Part shown: positions 1 through 8,213 of the stretch, in pieces
Layout: the number at the start of each line of letters is the position of its first letter
Numbering within the stretch: position 1 is the stretch's first letter
Assembly: GCA_963787205.1 (NCBI GenBank)
Contig: CAWBCD010000007.1
Location: forward strand, 124,001 to 188,000
Direction of reading: 5' to 3'
DNA length: 64,000 nt
DNA from: DATFNI01 sp963787205
GTDB lineage: Bacteria > Bacteroidota > Rhodothermia > Balneolales > DATFMH01
Notes under the pieces: generated by a model
What the model saw: the letters and a program-made list of their open reading frames with translations, nothing else
What the model was told of the DNA's origin: nothing
Databases searched by the model: none
Translations under genes and position numbers: made by a program

Positions 1-105
1 AACGGTTTACGGAGTGTCTGGGAGGCCTTGTTCAGCATGATCGGCGGCCTGATTCTTGTCGTAATTATCGAATGGCTCGCCAGCCGTAATGGTAGTGCCG
101 GCTAG
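1..105 (+). CDS. C-terminal tail of a small membrane protein (partial)
   Basis: The first reading frame is open from base 1 to a TAG at 103-105, giving 34 residues. The tail holds one strongly hydrophobic stretch (GGLILVVIIEW) followed by a short polar end, so it is probably the last membrane helix of a protein that begins outside the window. It could be a GlsB/YeaQ-type transglycosylase-associated protein, which ends in a similar helix, but too little is present to assign it. Confidence 0.4.
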   Translation, partial: NGLRSVWEALFSMIGGLILVVIIEWLASRNGSAG

Positions 106-137
106 TGCTGATACCAATTAATTTGTAAAGTAATTAG

Positions 138-200
138 CCGCGGATTTACGCGGATCCAAACAGATTAAATCTAAGTTTATCCGTGCCAATCTGTGGTTAA
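138..200. repeat. Dispersed 'CGCGGATTTACGCGGAT' repeat
   Basis: The segment contains CGCGGATTTACGCGGAT followed by ATCCGTGCCAATCTGTGG. The same word family occurs at 37600-37652 and 62094-62294, always between genes. It belongs to a short intergenic repeat type with inverted ends and unknown role. No protein is predicted here. Confidence 0.55.
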
Positions 201-305
201 AACGGTAACGACTATCAACTTTAACTGCCCCAATGGACTAAACTTATTTTATGGTTATGACACTAGACTACAAGCGTTGCATTGGGACCAAAACCAGCGT
301 TTGTG

Positions 306-623
306 TTAACCCGGATTAATCACCGGTTTCAATATTAGAGAACCGGTTATCTTGCCATTACCCGTGCTGACAATTGATTTTTCCGCATTGAAATCAAGCA
401 AAAGGGTATAGGTGTAATCAGCCTTGATTGTAGCGTCGGCATTGATCTTTACCCCTATTTGTCGTCCGCTGGGAACCGTCAACGCAAAACGTAACCCATT
501 TTTACAACATAATTACTGGGGGCCAAGAACCAGGCGGATTTGCGGATAGGTTCCCCGTCGATTTGAGTTGGAGGAGACCGTATTACAACCGGGCAACCAA
601 ATAAGTGTCAGTACAATGAACAT
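306..623 (-). pseudogene. DUF4382 lipoprotein remnant (internal deletion plus stop)
   Basis: Read on the minus strand from the ATG at 623, the frame begins with a lipoprotein signal (FIVLTLIWLPGC, lipobox LPGC). It then jumps almost at once to GTYPQIRLVLG, hits an in-frame TAA at 513-515, and continues in the same frame with LTVPSGRQIGVKI, LLLDFNAEKSIV and LKPVINPG to a stop at 306. These later words are the C-terminal half of the DUF4382 domain of exported lipoproteins. The first roughly 100 residues of the domain are missing between signal and 'GTY'. Signal, domain half and frame are all preserved, so an internal in-frame deletion followed by a nonsense change is the simplest reading. Confidence 0.7.
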
Positions 624-676
624 CAGTCCAAAAGCAACCGTTTTAGAGTCGCTTAAATTATTTGCAAAACGTATCT

Positions 677-719
677 GAGTATATATAGAATATTTTCTGA
701 AAATTATGTATATATACTT
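677..719. promoter_or_regulatory. AT-rich dyad upstream of the propeller gene
   Basis: AGTATATATA at 678-687 is mirrored by TATATATACT at 709-718, and the inner parts ATTTTC / GAAAAT also pair. This gives an imperfect 21-bp dyad around 698. It lies between the DUF4382 remnant and the propeller gene, which read away from each other, so it could be a shared control site or a transcript hairpin. The role is inferred from position only. Confidence 0.3.
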
Positions 720-841
720 GTCTTACATTGGAGTGCAGTGAAGAGCTGTTAAATGTGTGTGCAATTGGTTCGTGCACTCTATACGTTAGCTCGGTAATCA
801 TCGATACAGATTCGGCATCTTTTAATCCTGGGGGGAGTTTT

Positions 842-3170
842 ATGAAAAAATATGTTACCATTCTTGTATTCTGTTTTTTGATCACGATATCCAATCTTAT
901 CAATGTCCATGCTCAAAGCAGTGCGCAATACCCAAATTGGACTCATTATAAGATGGAAAATACCGGCTTAGGTAATAGTCATGTAAATGCGATTGCCATA
1001 GACAGTTCAGGAAATCAATGGTACGCTACCAATGGAGGGATAGCGGAATACAACGGGTCGGTTTGGAAAGTATATACCATGTCAGACTATGGTGTGCAAA
1101 GCAGCAATATTAGCAAAATATCTTTTGACAGTAAGGGAAATTTATGGGCTGTTGCACCGGGATTTGGTATAATTAAATTTGACGGAACCACCTGGGTGAA
1201 TTACAATATCATCAAATTCAAAACTACCCACTAATACGATTTACGACATGGTGACTCAGGCAGATACGGTCTGGTTAGGTACAAATAAAGGGTTAGTGAA
1301 ATTTTTCGGAGATAGTGTTTCTACGCATACATTTTATAGCAAGTTCTACAATTTTACTTTTCAAGAAGTCGATAAAATTACGTTTGTCGGTAACCAGATG
1401 TGGGTAGGTTCCAACGGAGATGTCTTTTACCAGTCCGGTAGCAAATGGAATGATATTGCCAGTGATGGATACTGTCCTTTGAAAGCAAATATTGCCGTTA
1501 CAAATATATTGGACGCAGGTAATGGAGTGGTCTGGATAGCTCAGGATAATCTGTATGAATTTGATTCGAATAAATCCGGAACGGCAGAATGGAAGAGGAT
1601 AGATTTGAGCACGAGTAATTCCCAGGAACGATTGCTTGGGGTTGATCAATTAAATTATGTCAACGGAATATTATATGTCGGCACTGGATACGGTTTAGCC
1701 ATGTATGATGGAATGAACTGGTCATTCCAGGAGAACCCGGTTAATCAGATAACTTCTGTCACTTCAAATTTTTGCCAGGTTGGGGATAGTGTATTTTTTG
1801 GTGCAGCTATCCAAAATGACTATCCATCCCATTATGCTTTGGTTCATTATAAAGCGGGAGCTTTGTAACATTAACGAATCAGACAACTGGTCTGCCTGCC
1901 AACAATATTTACGGTTTAACATTTGACAAACAAAACCGGTTATGGATGGCAACCTGGGGTAAGGGCCCCAGATATGCTTTCCTGGATATGTACGATGGAC
2001 AGAATTACCATGAGTTTGATACGACGATGGTAAGAGAGATGGGTGTTAAAATGCATGGAGCTGTAGGCAATAATGTAGCTTTCGACAGCAAAGGAAATTT
2101 ATGGCTTGGTCTGAGTGACGGGGGAGTGGTAAAATATAATGGGCAGAATTTCACGGTTTTTGATACAACGAACTCGAATTTGCCATCCAATCGGGTACAA
2201 GCCATCGCTGTAGATCAGAATGATAATGTCTGGGTTGGCACCCATCCTGATTATTTTTAGGCACAAACGTGGTGGCCTGGCTGAATACAATGGGCAGACC
2301 TGGGCCGTTTATGATACCAGCAATTCGGGTTTAATTTCCAACAATGTGGATGCTATTGCTGTTGATCAGAATAATAATATTTGGGTTGGTATGCTCGATA
2401 GCCAATTAAATACTAATGATGGAGGTTTGGTAAAGTTTGACGGGACTAATTGGACGGTACAAATCAGCTTTCAAAGTAATCACACTGATTTTCCCTCGCA
2501 TCAAATCTATTCTATTGCGGTAGATAAAAATAATGAAATTTATGCAGGCTCTCGATTTCAGCATCTTTATTTATTCGACGGGACCAATTGGTCAAATATA
2601 TCAGTACCCATATTGCCTAATTCCAGTACCTCAAACATGAATAATGTTACTTCATTGTATGTTGATTCCAATAATAATTTATGGACGCTGGCCAATGAAA
2701 TCCTTGGTGCCTATAATGGATCACAATGGGTTGAATATACCACACAAAATTCCCCGATGACGACCTACTTCGGTCAAGGAAATTCAATTACTGAGGGACC
2801 CAATGGATATATCTGGGTCTCATCCGATGACGGGTTATACAAGATTAAAGACGATCCTGCCATGTTTACGGCTATTCAGAAAGATATTACGGATTCACAA
2901 ATACCGTCTAAGGTAAAATTGGAACAAAATTATCCCAATCCCTTCAATCCAAGTACCAATATTGTATTCAATTTACCCAAGGCGATGAAGGTACGGTTGC
3001 TGATATATAATGTTCTCGGCAGAGTCGTGGCGGAGTTGTCAGATGCGCGGATGAGCGCCGGAAGACATGAGTTTGTCTGGCATGCAGCAAATACGGCTAG
3101 TGGTGTTTATTTTTACAGACTCGTTACGCCTAACGGAAGCGTGACCAAAAAGATGCTTCTTTTGAAATGA
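842..3170 (+). pseudogene. Secreted propeller protein with type IX sorting tail, frameshifted
   Basis: The start at 842 follows a GGGGGAG ribosome site and gives a signal peptide ending VHAQ. The body is a two-component-regulator-type beta propeller: units such as 'AIDSSGNQWYATNGG', 'VAFDSKGNLWLGLSDGG' and 'AIAVDQNNNIWVG' recur. The end (NYPNPFNPSTNIVF ... VYNVLGR-like ... GVYFYRL) is a type IX secretion C-terminal domain, so the product should be exported and surface-anchored or released. The frame is broken three times. There is an extra base near 1208, a missing T in the TTT at 1862-1864, and an extra T in the T5 run at 2254-2258. Correcting each restores a continuous product of about 775 residues. 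It is either a recently dead gene or intact with base-call errors. Confidence 0.8.
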
Positions 3171-3345
3171 AAAAGACCTGTGCTGGTGGATTGCTAATGG
3201 TAAACCCCGGCAGGAGGGCTGGTCGTCCAGGTCACATCAGGCGGAAACATTTGATCAGTTATCTTATGCAGAGCTAAGGTTAATTATGTGTGTGGTTTGG
3301 TTTATCTTATCAGATAATGTGAAATAATCCCGAAGTATATACATT

Positions 3346-3959
3346 GTGGAACACTCAACAAGCCAGGAAGATAATCCGCAAAGTTGGCTTGAAAAGCACG
3401 GAGATTACCTTTTCCGATATGCTCTGATTCGTGTTTCTCAGAGAGATATCGCCGAGGACCTCGTTCAGGAGACCTTTCTGGCTGCCTTGAAAAGCTACGC
3501 GACGTTTGACGGTAATAGTAGTATCCGAACCTGGTTGACCGGTATACTCCGTCATAAAATAATGGACCATTTCAGACACATCTATAAATCGGATAAAAAC
3601 AAAGTGGACCTGGAATCCGGGGATATGGATGATTTTATAGATAGTGGAATAGATAAAGGAAGATGGCGTCCCGGCTACGCGCCGGGCGACTGGTCTGGAA
3701 CGCCTGATAACGATCTTCATCAAAAGGAGTTTATGCAGATGTCCTGAAGGAATGCCTGAGTGCATTGCCCGAGCGCATCGCTTCAGTTTTCAATTTAAGA
3801 GAACTTGAAGGGATGGATACCAATGAAATATGTAAGGAATTGGAGATTTCGACGACTAACTTTTGGGTTATTATGCACCGGGCTCGAACCGGACTCCGCC
3901 GATGCCTCGAAACTCAATGGTTTGATAACACTTCAAAGGATGCGACACATGAAGGATGA
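3346..3959 (+). pseudogene. ECF-type RNA polymerase sigma factor, one frameshift
   Basis: The frame from GTG 3346 holds sigma region 2 (AEDLVQETFLAALKSY, then SIRTWLTGILRHKIMDHFR). The frame ending at 3959 holds region 4 (LPERIASVFNLRELEGMDTNEICKEL, split here between helices). The two parts join if one T is restored in the TTT at 3730-3732, giving 'EFYADVLKECLSALPERI', a normal linker for these factors. The end overlaps the start of the downstream zinc-finger-type partner by 11 bases. Total length would be near 205 residues, normal for the family. As written, the protein would stop at 3747 without its promoter-binding region 4. Confidence 0.75.
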
Positions 3960-4269
3960 AATGAAATTTAAGATGAGAATCATCAAGCCTGTTACCGACA
4001 TGCTGACGCCGCAATGCGAGGATATCACCCGTCTGATCAGCAAAAGTATGGATACTAAACTCTTGCTTCGTGAACGGTTGCAGGTCAAAATTCATATTTG
4101 GGGATGCATACTCTGCCATCGATATCAGGAACAACTTCAGAAGATTGAAAGAGCCTTGAAGAAAACTGTTGAGACATTTGAGAATGACGAAACAGGGAAA
4201 AAAGAAACATTAAGTCCTGAATCTTACGATCGAATTAAGTCATCAATTGATAATCATTTATCGAAGTAG
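3949..4269 (+). CDS. Small zinc-finger-type putative anti-sigma partner
   Basis: I place the start at ATG 3949, inside the end of the sigma gene, which suggests translational coupling. The 106-residue product carries CEDITRLISKSMDTKLLLRERLQVKIHI followed by CILCHRYQEQL, split by one helix. This C-x(n)-H-xx-C/CxxC arrangement is typical of the zf-HC2 domain of anti-sigma factors. It has no membrane segment, so it is probably a cytoplasmic sensor. The gene order sigma then zinc-finger partner is standard. If the sigma frameshift is real, this partner has lost its target. Confidence 0.6.
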   Translation: MKDEMKFKMRIIKPVTDMLTPQCEDITRLISKSMDTKLLLRERLQVKIHIWGCILCHRYQEQLQKIERALKKTVETFENDETGKKETLSPESYDRIKSSIDNHLSK

Positions 4270-4427
4270 TCTTTTCTGTTATATACGCGTAATATTTATT
4301 TTTTTTGCCCATCTTCCGTTTCGATCTGTAAGGTTTTTTGTTTTGCTGCGACCAACACTGTGTAAACGGGATGTCTGCCAATAGCGACGACATCCCCAAA
4401 AAAAACTAATAACACATGAGGTTCAAA

Positions 4428-4907
4428 ATGTACAGTAAACAAAAACGCACTCTGCTCTCGACACTTATCCTTCTGACAGTTTTAGCTCTGGTCGGAATTA
4501 ACCCGGCATATTCGCAGTCCGGATCCGGAATTGTTAAAGTGGAATCATCTAAAAATTTTGACCAAACCATTTCCGCCTTTAAAAAGATGGTATCAGGTAA
4601 CGGTATGATGGTCATGGGTGAGCTGAACCAGGGTAAAGTACTTTCAATGACAGGCATTTCTGTTAAGTCGCACACCTTTTTTGTTGGAAATCCCAACGTA
4701 GGCAAGAAACTGTTTTCCGCTGATCACGCTGCAGGCGCAGTAGTTCCCGTCCGGGTTAATATCTACAAGGATACGAACGGTCATACCTATGTAGCCTATA
4801 TCCCGCCATCGGAGGAATTATCCAGTCTCAACAACCAGAAGGCTGACATGATTGCCAAAATGCTGGATCAGAAGCTGCAGAAACTGACCAGCATGCTCGG
4901 AAAATAA
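4428..4907 (+). CDS. Exported DUF302 domain protein
   Basis: ATG 4428 is chosen because GAGG at 4418-4421 stands six bases before it; the upstream ATG at 4416 has no ribosome site. The product (159 residues) has a signal peptide ending AYSQS. A DUF302 domain follows, with the family words 'FDQTISAFKKMV', 'FFVGNPNVGKKLF', 'VPVRVNIYKDTNG' and 'TYVAYIPPS'. DUF302 proteins are small periplasmic or lipid-linked proteins whose biochemical role is not established. The gene leads a same-strand run with the membrane protein at 4935 and the exported redox fusion at 5773, suggesting an envelope redox or stress group. Confidence 0.8.
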   Translation: MYSKQKRTLLSTLILLTVLALVGINPAYSQSGSGIVKVESSKNFDQTISAFKKMVSGNGMMVMGELNQGKVLSMTGISVKSHTFFVGNPNVGKKLFSADHAAGAVVPVRVNIYKDTNGHTYVAYIPPSEELSSLNNQKADMIAKMLDQKLQKLTSMLGK

Positions 4908-4934
4908 GTATCAATCCAATAACAGGAGCAGCTT

Positions 4935-5651
4935 ATGTCAGTCAAAATTAACTCAGATGTGGTACTGGGAATTATCGTCTTAGCAATGGCCGGGATATCA
5001 CCTAATATTTATCCTGCAGCCATGAAAGGTATAGCAGGGATGCCATTCCTTAGTAAATGGCTGCTCCTGCCCAGTATCATTATTATCATAGCCGTCTACA
5101 TCGTTTCCAGAGCACAGAACAGGACCTTATTGTCACAACGAATACTGGTCGGCGCTGCCGCTGGTTTGATAGCTACAATTGGACTGGAAATGGTCCGCAT
5201 ATTCGGTTTTAAAATGGGCTGGATGCCCGGTGACATGCCCAAATTACTGGGTGTGTTGATGACCAACAGGTTTATGGAAGGACCATCGACATGGTCAAAT
5301 ATCCTGGGTTATGCCTATCACTACTGGAATGGAGCAGCTTTTGGAATGATCTTCGTTATCATACTGGGGCGTAAACCGGTGTGGTGGGGCTTGATTTATG
5401 CCCTGCTGATAGGCACAGGATTTCTGCTGAGTCCGGCTGTTAAGGCTATGGGCGTCGGTTTCATGGGAACGGGACTGCCGGGAATGACCGAAATTGTCTA
5501 CGGAGCACACATTGCTTTCGGACTTATACTGGGTTACCTGTCCCATCGCTGGCTTCATAGATCGGAATGGCTGCTGACGATGGCCGATATTAAAGATCCG
5601 GGAAATCAAACAGCTCTGACCGATTCGACTTTGAGTTCGGTGAGAACATGA
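4935..5651 (+). CDS. Multi-pass inner-membrane protein, family not recognised
   Basis: The gene starts 27 bases after the DUF302 gene behind GGAG, so the two are probably one operon. The 238-residue product shows about six hydrophobic segments: VVLGIIVLAMAG, WLLLPSIIIIIAVYIV, ILVGAAAGLIATIGL, AAFGMIFVIILG, WWGLIYALLIGTGFLL and IAFGLILGYL. His residues sit near segment ends (YAYHYWNGAAFG, GAHIAFG, SHRWLH), which could bind metal or haem, but I see no known motif. No function is assigned. Confidence 0.65.
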   Translation: MSVKINSDVVLGIIVLAMAGISPNIYPAAMKGIAGMPFLSKWLLLPSIIIIIAVYIVSRAQNRTLLSQRILVGAAAGLIATIGLEMVRIFGFKMGWMPGDMPKLLGVLMTNRFMEGPSTWSNILGYAYHYWNGAAFGMIFVIILGRKPVWWGLIYALLIGTGFLLSPAVKAMGVGFMGTGLPGMTEIVYGAHIAFGLILGYLSHRWLHRSEWLLTMADIKDPGNQTALTDSTLSSVRT

Positions 5652-5772
5652 ACATTAATACCGGTTCATTAGTTATGACAAAAACGACAAATTAAGTTCC
5701 AGCAGATAACGTGACATATGAAATTCCCGGTAGAGTGTTAAATAACAGGTAACAAGCGAACGAGACAGAAAA

Positions 5773-7758
5773 ATGATCAGAATACTATTGATTTCATCGC
5801 TAACAATCGGTTTATCGTTTATGACAATTGCTGTTATGGCACAGGGGTCGATTGCCAATTCGGCTGACGACATTCATCCATTACTAATTGGAAGTATTAT
5901 TCCGGATGTCGCAGTTACTGATATCAATGGGAAAACTGTGAAATTGCCTGATCTTGTCAAGCAGAAACCAACGGTACTAATTTTTTACCGGGGGGGCTGG
6001 TGTCCATATTGCAACCGGCAAATGGCTGACTTACAAAAAATTGAGCCGGAACTGTTAAAAGACGGATACCGGATTGTAGCGATCAGCGCCGATCAACCGG
6101 AGATGCTCAGGCAAAGCATTGACAAGCATGGACTGACATATGACCTGTATTCCGATTCGGACGCCGAAGCATCACGGGCTTTCGGTATTGCATTTCATGT
6201 AGCTGATAAGACGGTTTCGGGCTACAAAAAATACGGTATCAATCTGGATAAAGCTTCTGGAAATAACCGTCATATTCTACCGGTTCCCGCCGTGTTTTTG
6301 TGCGATACTGATGGAATGATCAAGTTTGAATATGTAAATCCAAATTACAAAGTCAGATTGGACGGACAAGTTCTTCTGGCTGCGGAAAAAGCATACCAAC
6401 GAATAATGGAAAAACAAAGTTTTGATCTGATCGTAATAGGTACCGGTTCCGGTGCATCAACAGCAGCAGGAAAGTGTGCTTCGACAGGTTGGAATGTAGC
6501 CCAAATTGATGACATGCCATTCGGAGGAACATGTGCATTGCGCGGATGTGATCCCAAGAAGGTATTGGTTGGTATCGCCGATTTAGTCGATTGGAATCGA
6601 AGAATGAATAGCCATGGCATCCGGTCAAACGCTGCTATAGACTGGAAGGATCTCATGAAATACAAGCGAAGTTTTACCGATCCGGTGCCATCGTCCCGCG
6701 AAAAAGGGATGAAAAAAGCAGGCATCACCCCGATTCATGGCCTCGCACAATTTGTTAACGAATCGACAATCCAGGTTGAGGATTACCAGCTAACAGGTAA
6801 ACATATTCTGATCGCCTCCGGCGCCAAACCGGTACCTTTACCTATTGACGGTTCTGAATACTTGGCAACCAGTACCGACTTTTTGGGATTGGATAAATTG
6901 CCCGGAAAGCTGGTCTTTGTCGGCGGTGGCTATATCTCATTTGAATTTGCTTTCGTATCTGCCCTTGCCGGATCCGAGGTCCATATTGTTCATCGCGGAG
7001 TCCGCCCACTGGAAGGCTTTGATGCTGATATGGTCAATATCCTGGTTGAAAAAAACAAAGAACTGGGAATATCCATACACCTGGAAGCAGAAGTACAATC
7101 GGTTGCCAAAGATGCTAACGGATATGTCGTCACCGCAAGTCAGAACGGAGTTACAAAAAGGCTTAGAGGGGATCTCGTTGTCCATGGTGCCGGACGCATA
7201 CCTAATATAGATGGCATGAACTTGCCAAAAGGAAACGTGACTCGTGAAAAAAGTGGGGTTACCGTCAATGAGTATTTGCAAAGTGTGAGTAACCCGCGTG
7301 TATATGCGGCTGGAGACGCTGCTGCAACCGATGGAAAGCCACTGACACCTGTAGCGGGATATGAATCACAAATTGTCGCATCAAACCTTCTGGACGGTAA
7401 CTATCGCAAAGCTGAATATCCGGCACAACCCACCGTGGTTTTCACCATTCCACCATTAGCTTCTGTGGGACTTACACAACAACAGGCTGAAGATCAGGGA
7501 ATCGATATCGAAGTCCATACCAATAAGATGAATTCCTGGTATTCATATCGCCGGATTAATGAATCACATGCAGCTTATAAAACGATCATAGAGAAAGGGA
7601 CCGGAAGGATTATTGGCGCACATCTTTTAGGAACAAAAACCGGGGAAATCATCAACCTGTTTACTATGGCCATGAATCATGGACTTACATCGGATGACTT
7701 AAAAAAAATGATTTATGCCTATCCAACCCATAGTTCAGATATTCCATACATGGTGTAA
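5773..7758 (+). CDS. Exported peroxiredoxin-like / flavin disulfide reductase fusion
   Basis: This single 661-residue frame has three parts. Residues 1-24 are a signal peptide (cleavage after VMAQ). Residues about 37-205 form an AhpC/TSA-type thioredoxin fold with a CPYC centre (Cys77, Cys80). From residue 212 to the end it is a class I flavin disulfide reductase. That part has the FAD motif GTGSGAS, a redox pair GGTCALRGC (Cys254, Cys259), the NAD(P) motif VGGGYISFE, the second FAD motif YAAGDAA, and a dimer-interface end YPTHSSDIPYM. The reductase resembles the MerA/dihydrolipoamide family. Residue 212 is a Met where free-standing reductases would start, so the gene looks like two adjacent genes joined in frame. 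Peroxide or thiol reduction in the periplasm is inferred. Confidence 0.85.
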   Translation: MIRILLISSLTIGLSFMTIAVMAQGSIANSADDIHPLLIGSIIPDVAVTDINGKTVKLPDLVKQKPTVLIFYRGGWCPYCNRQMADLQKIEPELLKDGYRIVAISADQPEMLRQSIDKHGLTYDLYSDSDAEASRAFGIAFHVADKTVSGYKKYGINLDKASGNNRHILPVPAVFLCDTDGMIKFEYVNPNYKVRLDGQVLLAAEKAYQRIMEKQSFDLIVIGTGSGASTAAGKCASTGWNVAQIDDMPFGGTCALRGCDPKKVLVGIADLVDWNRRMNSHGIRSNAAIDWKDLMKYKRSFTDPVPSSREKGMKKAGITPIHGLAQFVNESTIQVEDYQLTGKHILIASGAKPVPLPIDGSEYLATSTDFLGLDKLPGKLVFVGGGYISFEFAFVSALAGSEVHIVHRGVRPLEGFDADMVNILVEKNKELGISIHLEAEVQSVAKDANGYVVTASQNGVTKRLRGDLVVHGAGRIPNIDGMNLPKGNVTREKSGVTVNEYLQSVSNPRVYAAGDAAATDGKPLTPVAGYESQIVASNLLDGNYRKAEYPAQPTVVFTIPPLASVGLTQQQAEDQGIDIEVHTNKMNSWYSYRRINESHAAYKTIIEKGTGRIIGAHLLGTKTGEIINLFTMAMNHGLTSDDLKKMIYAYPTHSSDIPYMV

Positions 7759-7787
7759 AATCATCTATTTATGTTGTCTATTAATTG

Positions 7788-7851
7788 AATTTTTAGGGAA
7801 ACGCAGCCCACAGCTAACTTTCGCAGTCTCTGGGTAGCCATCCCTAAAATT
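7788..7851. other. Imperfect stem structure after the redox fusion gene
   Basis: AATTTTTAGGGA at 7788-7799 pairs with TCCCTAAAATT at 7841-7851, with one extra T. Inside, CCCACAG at 7808-7814 can partly pair with CTCTGGG near 7829-7835. It follows the stop at 7758 and leads straight into the repeat copy at 7846, so it may be a transcript end or part of the repeat. Confidence 0.3.
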
Positions 7852-7935
7852 GAGGATAGTCTTAAAATTTATAAACATAATATAATCAATATGATCACTG
7901 TTAATTATACCTCTTTCCGTGAATAATCCGGGTTA
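7846..7935 (+). repeat. Partial copy of MITE-like element (right end)
   Basis: Bases 7846-7935 match the reverse complement of about 40141-40231 nearly base for base: AAATTGAGG..., AACATAATATAATCAATATG and ATTATACCTCTT. The copy ends in the same terminal word GTGAATAATCCGGGTTA at 7919-7935. The opposite terminal repeat seen at the 40-kb copy is missing here, so this is a left-truncated copy. It fills part of the 455-base gap between genes; bases 7936-8213 show nothing else I can support. Confidence 0.75.
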
Positions 7936-8213
7936 AGGGGTTCAATATTTCATGCAGCAATTCTTGACTCATTGTCCCGGTGTATATGCGGGTATTCATC
8001 AGGTTAAGTATCATGAAGGATGCAAATCCTTGCCGGGTAATGTACGCTTGGGAAGATGTATCGCATAAGTCATTCTGGGGGATGAATTAGTAATGGGGAT
8101 TCTGTTAACCGAACATTAAATAAGAGCTCATTTCAATACCATTCTTGCTGCAGCAACAGTTTAATTGTAGCTTACAAACTCATCTTCTAAAACTTATTGA
8201 CAACGAGGAACTA

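Noticed and set aside
842..3170. Programmed ribosomal frameshifting in the propeller gene
   Set aside because: Three shifts in different directions without slippery heptamers or downstream structures are better explained by indels or base-call errors.
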